Shown: piece after piece, positions 1 through 5,148 of the stretch | Layout of the letters: each line of letters opens with the position of its first letter | Position numbering within the stretch: position 1 is the first letter of the stretch | Origin: an uncultured Saprospiraceae bacterium | Lineage (GTDB): Bacteria > Bacteroidota > Bacteroidia > Chitinophagales > Saprospiraceae | Reading direction: 5' to 3' | Assembly (NCBI GenBank): GCA_937921525.1 | Contig: CAKZUM010000381.1 | Location: forward strand, 1-5,148 | DNA length: 5,148 nt | Notes under the pieces: model-generated | Told to the model about the DNA's origin: nothing | Database searches by the model: none | The model's input: only the letters and a program-made list of their open reading frames with translations | Program-made: the position numbers and the translations under genes

Positions 1-1
1 A

Positions 2-397
2 AAGCTCGGAACAGATATGTCGAAATGGCAATATGGCCAAGAAAAATACAAACACATCCACTTAAAGCATCCTATGAGTAATGCGGTGAAAGCAGATATT
101 CGGAAAAAGTTAGATGTAGGGCCGATGCCTAGAGGAGGCAATGGATATACCGTAGGTAGTACGGGTGGAAACGACAATCAATCCAGCGGAGCTTCTTTCC
201 GAATGATTGTAGATACAGGCGATTGGGATCAATGTTTAGGAACGAATAGCCCTGGGCAATCAGGCAACCCTGATGATCCGTTTTATGATAATTTGTTTAA
301 GCTTTGGGCGCAGGATCAGTTTTTTCCTGTTTTCTATTCTAGAGAAAAAGTGGAAGGGGTGGCGGCTAAGCGGATTGTGTTAACGGCGGAGAAATAA
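2..397 (+). CDS. Penicillin acylase family protein, C-terminal fragment (5' end outside window)
   Basis: The reading frame is open from base 2, so the ATG at 17 is an internal methionine and not a start; 131 residues are visible before TAA. The fragment resembles the end of the beta chain of penicillin amidases (peptidase S45, N-terminal nucleophile hydrolases), which cleave amide bonds of acylated substrates such as penicillins, acyl-homoserine lactones or cyclic lipopeptides. The supporting pattern is LGTDMSKWQYGQ at the left edge, then GASFRMIVDTGDWD, then NSPGQSGNPDDPFYDNL, then LWAQDQFFPVFYSRE. This is the usual family ending of GxSFR, GDW, GQSG, a P-x-Y motif and an aromatic-rich tail. 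The catalytic serine at the beta-chain start and the oxyanion residues lie upstream, so activity and substrate cannot be judged. In the family these enzymes are normally periplasmic or surface proteins. Composite repeat copy 1 begins 20 bases after the stop and may end the transcript. Confidence 0.88.
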   Translation, partial: KLGTDMSKWQYGQEKYKHIHLKHPMSNAVKADIRKKLDVGPMPRGGNGYTVGSTGGNDNQSSGASFRMIVDTGDWDQCLGTNSPGQSGNPDDPFYDNLFKLWAQDQFFPVFYSREKVEGVAAKRIVLTAEK

Positions 398-417
398 TTC
401 TTTTATAACTGTTCAAC

Positions 418-548
418 ATTGGCTAAAGCCAATTATATTTTTTGAACGCAGAGCCGCAGAGATGCAGAGTCAAGTGTAGTTAAAATGCTGCTAAGCCTCT
501 GCATCTCCCCGTCTCTGCGTTCATTTTTTTCCATTGGCGACAGCCAAT
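418..548. repeat. Composite nested palindromic repeat, copy 1 (131 bp)
   Basis: Three stem-loops lie in tandem. The left outer hairpin at 418-433 is ATTGGCTAAAGCCAAT (6-bp stem, loop TAAA). The central stem pairs 443-469 with 497-523; the arms begin TGAACGCAGAG, are 27 nt long with 3 mismatches, and enclose a 27-nt loop. The right outer hairpin at 533-548 is ATTGGCGACAGCCAAT (6-bp stem, loop GACA). Spacers of 9 nt, both T-rich, separate the parts. A second copy in opposite orientation lies at 1603-1730. The element sits between the convergent acylase and coiled-coil genes and lacks a reading frame of its own. It looks like a non-autonomous REP- or MITE-type interspersed repeat; that class is inferred. 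The central stem followed by a T7 run (524-530) could also act as a plus-strand terminator. Confidence 0.88.
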
Positions 549-566
549 GCTAAAGAGCTTACCAAG

Positions 567-1412
567 TTAATTTTTCTGCGTCTCCAACAGTTGATGATAC
601 TTATTATGAACATCCACGAATCGAGTTTTAAAATCCTGAACCTTCTGCAACATCTGCTGATTATTTTGATTAACAGATTGGCTTTGTAATTCTAGAGCTT
701 GGTGCTTATTGGTCAACTCTTCAAAACTGATTTTAAGCGCAGCCAATTCATGATGTGTATCAAAATGCTTCTTTTCCCAATAAGCAATATCTTCTGCAAA
801 TTTCTTGTTTCTAGCTTTTAAGCCTCTCAACTTACTAACAAAGGCGTTGTTTTCTTCGATCTCCTTTGCTTGTTTTGTACTGAGTGTTGTCAATCGGAGT
901 ACCTTTTCGTTGGCTACTTTTAGCTGACTCTTTATATCTTTTACTTCTCGGTTAAATTTATCCTTGTTCTTACGCCATTCTTTTAGATCTGCCATGTCCA
1001 AATTATACTTTTCTTTTAATTTGATATGCGCATTTTCTAATCGCTCTAAGCTATTTTTCGAGTTCTTATTGGCAGATTCTAACTGACGAATTTGTTCTAA
1101 TTGTTGTTTATCGGTATCCTTGAATTTGGTAAGCTGCTCTTTTAAATTGGCTACTTCTTCTTTGTATTGAACTTCGGCGTTTTCCGCTTTCTCTTTCCAA
1201 TTATCTACTTGCTTTTTTAAACGAATATTAGCTTTATCTGCCTTCTTTGCTTTCTTTGCAAGAGCGGTATTTTCTTTTTCTATTACTTTATAATCTTCTT
1301 GCCAAGTACCTTCGCTTCGTTTTTTCCAGTACCAGCCAATTACAGTTCCAATGACTCCAGCAAAAAGAGTAAATAAAAAAATCGTCAATTTTGAAAGGTA
1401 TATCATGCTCAT
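567..1412 (-). CDS. Membrane-anchored coiled-coil protein of unknown function
   Basis: The product is 281 residues and I do not recognise a named family. Residues 6-29 form one hydrophobic segment (LSKLTIFLFTLFAGVIGTVIGW) containing small-residue spacing G19, G22 and G26 of the helix-packing kind. It is followed at once by KKR (30-32), which by the positive-inside rule predicts a short outer N-terminus and a cytoplasmic body. Residues 38 to 279 are almost entirely charged or polar helix rich in Lys, Glu, Gln, Asn and Leu, with no proline and no cysteine in the whole protein, consistent with a long coiled coil. Several aromatic positions (W71, W146, W213) interrupt the heptads. Such proteins can act as envelope spacers or scaffolds, but this is only inference. 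ATG at 1412 is chosen; a second ATG two codons later is possible. No Shine-Dalgarno or TAnnTTTG box was found upstream. The gene is flanked by two inverted copies of the composite repeat. Confidence 0.8.
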   Translation of the reverse strand: MSMIYLSKLTIFLFTLFAGVIGTVIGWYWKKRSEGTWQEDYKVIEKENTALAKKAKKADKANIRLKKQVDNWKEKAENAEVQYKEEVANLKEQLTKFKDTDKQQLEQIRQLESANKNSKNSLERLENAHIKLKEKYNLDMADLKEWRKNKDKFNREVKDIKSQLKVANEKVLRLTTLSTKQAKEIEENNAFVSKLRGLKARNKKFAEDIAYWEKKHFDTHHELAALKISFEELTNKHQALELQSQSVNQNNQQMLQKVQDFKTRFVDVHNKYHQLLETQKN

Positions 1413-1602
1413 GGTGTGGATAGGTTTATTTGTTTAGACATAACTTAAAAAGTGTATTCTAGTTAAAACACTTTATTAAGACGATAAAAACCTTAAAGAG
1501 GTTACGCACATTGAATAATACAAATACCAAACCAAGAGATACGGGGATTAGAGAGGAGTTAATTCTTTTGAACCTGCCTTCCAAGATGCATAAATATTCA
1601 GT
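1413..1602. other. Intergenic stretch upstream of the coiled-coil gene
   Basis: This AT-rich stretch holds the presumed promoter of the minus-strand coiled-coil gene, but no clear TAnnTTTG box is visible on that strand. The only structure seen is a weak hairpin pairing AAAGTGT at 1449-1455 with ACACTTT at 1468-1474 across a 12-nt loop. Open frames running from here into the neighbouring repeat are judged to be accidental because their most striking peptide is just the translated repeat. Confidence 0.5.
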
Positions 1603-1730
1603 ATTGGCTGTCGCCAATGAAAAAAATGAACGCAGAGACGCAGAGATGCAGAGATTTTTTCGTAGAAAAAATCTAAATCTCTGCATCTCAGCGTCTCTGC
1701 GTTCAAAAACTATCATTGGCTTTAGCCAAT
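1603..1730. repeat. Composite nested palindromic repeat, copy 2 (128 bp, inverted relative to copy 1)
   Basis: The architecture matches the copy at 418-548 but reads in the opposite direction. The left outer hairpin at 1603-1618 is ATTGGCTGTCGCCAAT, the exact reverse complement of the right outer hairpin of copy 1. The right outer hairpin at 1715-1730 is ATTGGCTTTAGCCAAT, the exact reverse complement of the left outer hairpin of copy 1. The central stem pairs 1627-1653 with 1679-1705, with one mismatch in 27, and can extend three more pairs inward (to 1656 and 1676). Spacers are 8 and 9 nt. The 25-nt central loop is unrelated to that of copy 1. It lies in non-coding DNA between the coiled-coil gene and the glyA terminator. 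Confidence 0.9.
1652..1674. other. Inner hairpin in the central loop of repeat copy 2
   Basis: AGATTTTTT at 1652-1660 pairs perfectly with AAAAAATCT at 1666-1674 across the 5-nt loop CGTAG. It overlaps the top of the main central stem, so the two folds partly compete. Copy 1 has nothing comparable in its loop. Confidence 0.7.
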
Positions 1731-1880
1731 TTTTAATAGTAATACTTAGGTTTATAAACTAACTATATCTAAGAGTTCCCATTTTAGACGTGATTTTTAC
1801 CACACTGTAAATACTTAGGTATGTACCATAGCCAAGGAACGTAGGCAGGTTCAAACACACATTTTTAGAATTTCATAGGA
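1731..1880. other. Intergenic stretch with an 11-bp direct repeat
   Basis: No gene is visible. AATACTTAGGT occurs twice in the same orientation, at 1741-1751 and 1810-1820, 69 bp apart. The first copy runs into a 10-bp palindrome GTTTATAAAC at 1750-1759. No tRNA or other RNA gene could be folded by eye. The function is unknown, and a chance repeat cannot be excluded in AT-rich DNA. Confidence 0.45.
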
Positions 1881-1917
1881 ATAAAAAAAGCCCCTTCATT
1901 ACTGAAGAGGCTTTTTT
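1881..1917 (-). terminator. Rho-independent terminator of glyA
   Basis: A 15-bp stem pairs 1884-1898 with 1903-1917 around a 4-nt loop, followed on the minus strand by a run of seven T (1889-1883). It begins about 20 bases after the glyA stop. The one non-Watson-Crick position (1893/1908) is a G-U wobble in minus-strand RNA but a C-A mismatch in plus-strand RNA, so the structure is better suited to the glyA transcript. The A/T tracts on both sides could still allow some termination from the other direction. Confidence 0.9.
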
Positions 1918-1936
1918 ATTCTAAAATAAATATTAT

Positions 1937-3226
1937 TTAACCGATCACTTCTGATTGAGCATACAATGGAAATTGTTCCATAAAATGGTTGATTTCCTTC
2001 TTAGTATTTAAAATTAAGCTTTCGTTTTCTACATCAGTTAATATGGCATCAATCCAATCTACTACTCTTAAACAATCCTCTTCTTTGAAGCCTCTTGTGG
2101 TAGCAGCAGCAGTTCCAACTCTAATACCTGAAGTAACAAATGGAGACTGTGTATCAAAAGGAACCATATTTTTATTAACGGTAATATCTGCTCGCACCAA
2201 AGTATTTTCTGCTACTTTACCAGTAACGTTTTTGGAACGAAGATCAATTAACATTAAATGATTGTCTGTGCCTCCTGAGATAACTTCATAGCCCTTACTC
2301 ATAAATGCACTAGCCATTACCTTCGCATTTTTAATAACCTGCTCTCCGTAAGTTTTAAACTCAGGTTGCAACGCTTCGTAAAAAGCAATTGCTTTCGCTG
2401 CAATGACATGTTCTAATGGCCCTCCTTGCATACCAGGGAAAACACCACTATTTAAAACAGAAGACATCTTAATTGGATTGCCTTTTTTTGTTTTTCTGCC
2501 CCAAGGATTTTCAAAATTCTTACCCATCATAATAATTCCCCCTCTTGGTCCTCTAAGGGTCTTATGAGTGGTAGAAGTTACAATGTGGCAATGTGGCACT
2601 GGATCATTTAATAAACCAGTAGCAATCATACCTGCTGGATGCGCAATATCTGCTAATAGTAAAGCCCCTACTTTATCCGCAATCGCTCTAAATCTAGCAT
2701 AATCCCAATCTCTTGCATAAGCAGAAGCACCACAAACGATTAGTTTAGGCTTATTTTCTATTGCTTTTTGTTCCACCTTATCCATGTCGATAAGACCTGT
2801 TTCTTTTTCAACTCCATAAAAAACAGGCTTATATACTTTACCAGAGAAATTTACTGGAGAACCATGGGACAAGTGACCACCATGCGCCAAATCGAAACCT
2901 AATACCGTATCACCAGGTTGTAGACATGCCAAGAATACCGCTGCATTTGCTTGTGCGCCAGAGTGTGGCTGCACGTTAGCATATTCCGCACCGAATAATT
3001 CTTTTAAACGATCTATAGCCAATTGTTCGATTTCATCCACTACTTCACAACCACCATAGTATCTTTTGCCGGGGTATCCTTCCGCATATTTGTTAGTTAA
3101 GCAAGTGCCCATTGCATCAATAACGGCTTGACTTGTGAAATTTTCAGAAGCAATTAATTCAATTCCTTCTCTCTGGCGCTGCAATTCTTTTTGAATCAAA
3201 CCAGTTATTAAAGTATCTTTTATCAT
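1937..3226 (-). CDS. glyA: Serine hydroxymethyltransferase
   Basis: This cytoplasmic PLP enzyme interconverts serine plus tetrahydrofolate with glycine plus 5,10-methylenetetrahydrofolate, and is the main source of one-carbon units. With ATG at 3226 the protein is 429 residues, a little longer than E. coli GlyA (417). Family landmarks in order are ELIASENF (23-30), YAEGYPGKRYYGG (47-59), QPHSGAQAN (86-94), HLSHGSPVN (118-126, with the PLP-stacking His121), LADIAHPAG (191-199, with Asp193 and His196), STTHKTLRGPRGG (218-230, with the Schiff-base Lys222), VFPGMQGGPLEH (262-273) and SGIRVGT (366-372, with the carboxylate-binding Arg369). All expected catalytic residues are present. An in-frame TTG at 3259 would add 11 residues, but it lies inside a predicted -7 promoter box and the extra residues look unlike the family, so ATG 3226 is preferred. 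A strong terminator follows, so the gene is probably monocistronic. Confidence 0.97.
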   Translation of the reverse strand: MIKDTLITGLIQKELQRQREGIELIASENFTSQAVIDAMGTCLTNKYAEGYPGKRYYGGCEVVDEIEQLAIDRLKELFGAEYANVQPHSGAQANAAVFLACLQPGDTVLGFDLAHGGHLSHGSPVNFSGKVYKPVFYGVEKETGLIDMDKVEQKAIENKPKLIVCGASAYARDWDYARFRAIADKVGALLLADIAHPAGMIATGLLNDPVPHCHIVTSTTHKTLRGPRGGIIMMGKNFENPWGRKTKKGNPIKMSSVLNSGVFPGMQGGPLEHVIAAKAIAFYEALQPEFKTYGEQVIKNAKVMASAFMSKGYEVISGGTDNHLMLIDLRSKNVTGKVAENTLVRADITVNKNMVPFDTQSPFVTSGIRVGTAAATTRGFKEEDCLRVVDWIDAILTDVENESLILNTKKEINHFMEQFPLYAQSEVIG

Positions 3227-3256
3227 GATATTGTTACTATTTTTTGTTGTGTTTTG

Positions 3257-3264
3257 CAAAATTA
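3257..3264 (-). promoter_or_regulatory. Predicted glyA promoter -7 box
   Basis: The minus strand reads TAATTTTG, an exact fit to the Bacteroidota -7 consensus TAnnTTTG. Transcription would begin a few bases further on, leaving a leader of roughly 25 nt before the ATG at 3226. No TTTG -33 box at the usual distance was found, so the call rests on the -7 match and its position. Confidence 0.55.
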
Positions 3265-3419
3265 CAACTTATCCCCTAAACAGACCTTTTTTAAAGGGGC
3301 TTATTGAAGGTGAATTTCGTATTTTTGTGATCCTTATATTATTCTTAATATCCATTAAACTTTATAAGTACCTTAACAATAGAAATCAACGAAATGTCTG
3401 TTTAAAGGTTTAACTTGAG

Positions 3420-3451
3420 TTTGAATAAATTTGTCTTGATTGCTAAATTTG
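3420..3451 (+). promoter_or_regulatory. Predicted promoter of the phosphoesterase gene (-33 TTTG, -7 TAAATTTG)
   Basis: TTTG at 3420-3423 and TAAATTTG at 3444-3451 are separated by 20 bp, matching the known Bacteroidota primary promoter layout (TTTG, about 20 bp, TAnnTTTG). A second copy of TAAATTTG lies at 3426-3433 but has no TTG-type -33 element at a suitable distance. Use of the 3444 box would give a leader of about 165 nt before ATG 3623, containing the two hairpins at 3548 and 3583. Confidence 0.6.
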
Positions 3452-3547
3452 TTATTAAGTAACGATATAATAGAAAAAATACATTTTTGGGGCAGTTTTT
3501 GCGTTTATAAAAACTCCACATATTAAAATAAAGTCTCCAACCTCATA

Positions 3548-3563
3548 TTGCTGTTTTCAGCAA
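3548..3563 (+). other. Hairpin 1 in the predicted phosphoesterase leader
   Basis: TTGCTG at 3548-3553 pairs with CAGCAA at 3558-3563 across a TTTT loop; the stem is a perfect 6 bp. No T run follows, so it is not a terminator. It could be an RNA leader structure or a dyad protein-binding site. It shares the TTGCTGT / CAGCA words with the next hairpin. Confidence 0.55.
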
Positions 3564-3582
3564 CCAGAATCTAAATTCCAAT

Positions 3583-3601
3583 ATTACAGCATTGCTGTAA
3601 T
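3583..3601 (+). other. Hairpin 2 just upstream of the phosphoesterase start
   Basis: ATTACAGC at 3583-3590 pairs perfectly with GCTGTAAT at 3594-3601 across an ATT loop. It ends 21 bases before ATG 3623, close enough to affect ribosome access if it forms in RNA. It may equally be an operator-like dyad. It is not followed by a T run on the plus strand. Confidence 0.6.
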
Positions 3602-3622
3602 CAAAAAATAGTTAAGCCTGCG

Positions 3623-5148
3623 ATGTTCAGTAAGAATATAAAAAATATAATATTAATAGTAGTTGTGTTTATTGTCTGCATGAATACTGCGTTTGCAGAG
3701 ATTGCACGATTGAGGTGTATGTGGCGCGAAGACCCTACTACTTCTATGGTAGTAGCTTGGGATCAAATAGTCGGTACTGACCCTGTTCTCTACTATGCAC
3801 CTCACCAGCTACAGGGACAACGATTTGAAGGATACGCTAAAGCTAGAATGCCTGATAAAGTACTCCAGATAAAGGGGATGAATAATCACTTTGTTCGCTT
3901 GACAGGATTGACACCCAATACTCGTTACTTTTTTAAAGTCAATGACAATAGAGGGAGTTCTAAAATTTATTCTTTCCAAACTGCCCCTGCTTCTCCTTAT
4001 ACTCGCTTGTCCATTATTGCTGGCGGCGATTCTAGAAACCACAGAAAAGGTCGTATTAACGCTAATAAATTAGTAGGTAAATTACAACCTCACTTTGTCT
4101 TATTTGGTGGTGACATGACAGGTGCGGATAATGACAAACAATGGCCCGTATGGTTTGATGACTGGCAGCATACTATTACTAAAGATGGTAAGCTAACTCC
4201 GATTGTTGTAACAAGAGGGAACCATGAATATGCTAATAAAACCTTAATGGATTTATTTGATGTGCATACGAAAGATCTCTTTTATGCTTTTACTTTTGGG
4301 ACTGATTTGTTGAGAGTTTATACGCTAAATTCTTTAATTCCAGCTGGTGGAAAACAACAGCGTTGGTTAGCCAATGATTTACAGAAGCACACTGCTGTAC
4401 AATGGAGGATGGCACAATACCACCACACTATCAGACCTCATACAAAAGGTAAACCAGAAAAGAATGAACAGTTATTAAATTGGGCAACCTTATTTCATAA
4501 ATTCAAAGTTCAAGTAGTCGTCGAATCAGATGCACATGTTGTGAAAACGACCTATCCAATTAAGCCATCCAAAGGGCCTAACAGTTATGAAGGATTTGCA
4601 AGAGATGATGAAAATGGAACGATCTATTTAGGAGAAGGCTGCTGGGGCGCGCCGTTGAGAGCAGCTAATGATAGTAAACCGTGGACTAGAGCAAGTGGTA
4701 GTTTTAATCAGTTTAAATGGTTATTCATTGATCGAGATGGCATAGAGATACGAACCGTGAAAACGGATGGAGCAGATTTAGTGCCTCATTCAGATCCTTT
4801 CAATGTATTTGCTATTCCATCGGAATTGAACATATGGAGTCCTAATGGAGAAAGTACAATTTATGTAAAAAATAAAGGGGCTGCTAGTCCTGTTAATTAT
4901 GGGAATCAAAATTTTACAGGTAATAGCTTTGTTGCAAGATCCACTACAACACCTCCAATACAGATAAAGAAATTTAATGCGTCTTTAGTAGGAAAAGATA
5001 TTGAAGTAAAATGGTTAGCTAAACAAGAACCTCTGCAACTTCAATACGAAATACAGCGGTCGATAGGAGGCAGCACTTACGTAACAATAGCAAAGATGCA
5101 GGGCAAGGCTAATAATAGTAACCAAAACCCTACCTATCAATTCCGAGA
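3623..5148 (+). CDS. Secreted purple-acid-phosphatase-like metallophosphoesterase, C-terminus outside window
   Basis: The frame starts at ATG 3623 and stays open for 508 complete codons to the window edge. Residues 1-25 are a clear signal peptide (hydrophobic core IILIVVVFIVCM, cleavage after AFA). Residues 28-122 resemble the fibronectin-like N-domain of purple acid phosphatases (SMVVAWDQ; VRLTGLTPNTRYFFKV; FQTAP). Residues 128-380 form the metallophosphoesterase domain: GGDSRN (Asp136), FGGDMTG (Asp164), RGNHE (Asn200, His201), QYHH (His267 or His268) and SDAH (Asp303, His305). Two positions depart from classical purple acid phosphatases: the GDxxY tyrosine is Gly167, and the first His of GHxH is Asp303. 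The domain tail VVKTTYPI matches the family AYERTYPI. Residues 445-508 begin a beta-sandwich of the Bacteroidota pre-sorting-domain type (IEVKWLAKQEPLQLQYEIQRS), which suggests a type IX sorting tail beyond the window. Likely an extracellular or surface phosphate-ester hydrolase; substrate unknown. Confidence 0.9.
   Translation, partial: MFSKNIKNIILIVVVFIVCMNTAFAEIARLRCMWREDPTTSMVVAWDQIVGTDPVLYYAPHQLQGQRFEGYAKARMPDKVLQIKGMNNHFVRLTGLTPNTRYFFKVNDNRGSSKIYSFQTAPASPYTRLSIIAGGDSRNHRKGRINANKLVGKLQPHFVLFGGDMTGADNDKQWPVWFDDWQHTITKDGKLTPIVVTRGNHEYANKTLMDLFDVHTKDLFYAFTFGTDLLRVYTLNSLIPAGGKQQRWLANDLQKHTAVQWRMAQYHHTIRPHTKGKPEKNEQLLNWATLFHKFKVQVVVESDAHVVKTTYPIKPSKGPNSYEGFARDDENGTIYLGEGCWGAPLRAANDSKPWTRASGSFNQFKWLFIDRDGIEIRTVKTDGADLVPHSDPFNVFAIPSELNIWSPNGESTIYVKNKGAASPVNYGNQNFTGNSFVARSTTTPPIQIKKFNASLVGKDIEVKWLAKQEPLQLQYEIQRSIGGSTYVTIAKMQGKANNSNQNPTYQFR

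Noticed and set aside
418..548. CRISPR-like array made by the repeated ATTGGC...GCCAAT units
   Set aside because: There are only two units per element, the spacing is filled by a palindrome and not by unique spacers, and no cas genes are present.
575..584. TCTGCGTCTC at the 3' end of the coiled-coil gene matches a 10-mer of the repeat arms
   Set aside because: This could be a remnant arm forming the last codons, but a single 10-base match with no flanking similarity is plausible by chance.
1459..1716. Minus-strand 85-residue open frame crossing repeat copy 2
   Set aside because: Its most distinctive peptide (RRDAEMQRF, then LCISASLRS) is only the translation of the palindromic arms, and the same peptides appear from the opposite strand. 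The rest has no recognisable domain.
1511..1762. Plus-strand 83-residue open frame crossing repeat copy 2
   Set aside because: It runs through the same palindrome and translates it to the same Arg/Asp/Ala-type peptides. No start signal or family resemblance supports it.
1840..1862. GGTTCAAAC resembling a tRNA T-loop
   Set aside because: No T stem, anticodon arm or acceptor stem could be paired around it.
1989..2261. Plus-strand 90-residue open frame
   Set aside because: It is antisense to the C-terminal third of glyA, where the minus-strand protein is well conserved.
3225..3413. Plus-strand 62-residue hydrophobic open frame
   Set aside because: It starts on the glyA start codon, covers the glyA promoter box on the other strand, and its hydrophobic nature follows from T-rich DNA.
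3495..3514. GTTTTT / AAAAAC hairpin in the divergent intergenic region
   Set aside because: It has only six mostly A-T pairs with an 8-nt loop; such stems are common by chance in DNA this AT-rich.
3809..4042. Minus-strand 77-residue open frame
   Set aside because: It lies wholly inside the phosphoesterase gene, which has a clear domain structure on the plus strand.

Overview
This is a low-GC window with features typical of Bacteroidota. These include Bacteroidetes-type promoter boxes (TAnnTTTG), weak or absent Shine-Dalgarno sequences, a Bacteroidota-style serine hydroxymethyltransferase, a penicillin acylase tail, and a secreted phosphoesterase followed by a beta-sandwich module of the kind found ahead of type IX secretion sorting domains. 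A Saprospira/Aureispira-like lineage is a guess from sequence style, not a demonstrated assignment.

Layout: (i) 2-397, plus strand, is the C-terminal end of a penicillin acylase family (Ntn-hydrolase, S45) enzyme whose start lies outside the window. (ii) 418-548 is a composite, nested palindromic repeat. (iii) 567-1412, minus strand, encodes a membrane-anchored, proline-free coiled-coil protein of unknown function. (iv) 1413-1936 has no gene. It holds a second copy of the composite repeat (1603-1730) in opposite orientation, an 11-bp direct repeat, and the glyA terminator. (v) 1937-3226, minus strand, is glyA. (vi) 3227-3622 is a divergent promoter region with a glyA -7 box, a well-spaced plus-strand promoter, and two perfect hairpins in the predicted leader of the next gene. 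(vii) 3623 to the window end, plus strand, is an exported purple-acid-phosphatase-like metallophosphoesterase, cut by the window edge.

The genes do not form an evident operon. The acylase and coiled-coil genes converge on repeat copy 1, and glyA and the phosphoesterase diverge. The glyA and coiled-coil genes share a strand but are separated by a strong terminator and 524 bp. glyA is housekeeping one-carbon metabolism; the two hydrolases are probably envelope or extracellular enzymes.

Two observations deserve most attention. The first is the repeat pair: each copy is a hairpin-stem-hairpin structure whose two outer 16-bp hairpins carry different, orientation-marking loop tetranucleotides, and the copies flank the coiled-coil gene as inverted repeats. 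The second is the altered metal-binding set of the phosphoesterase, where the usual GHxH is replaced by SDAH and the GDxxY tyrosine is missing. No complete undescribed defence or mobile system is visible here.
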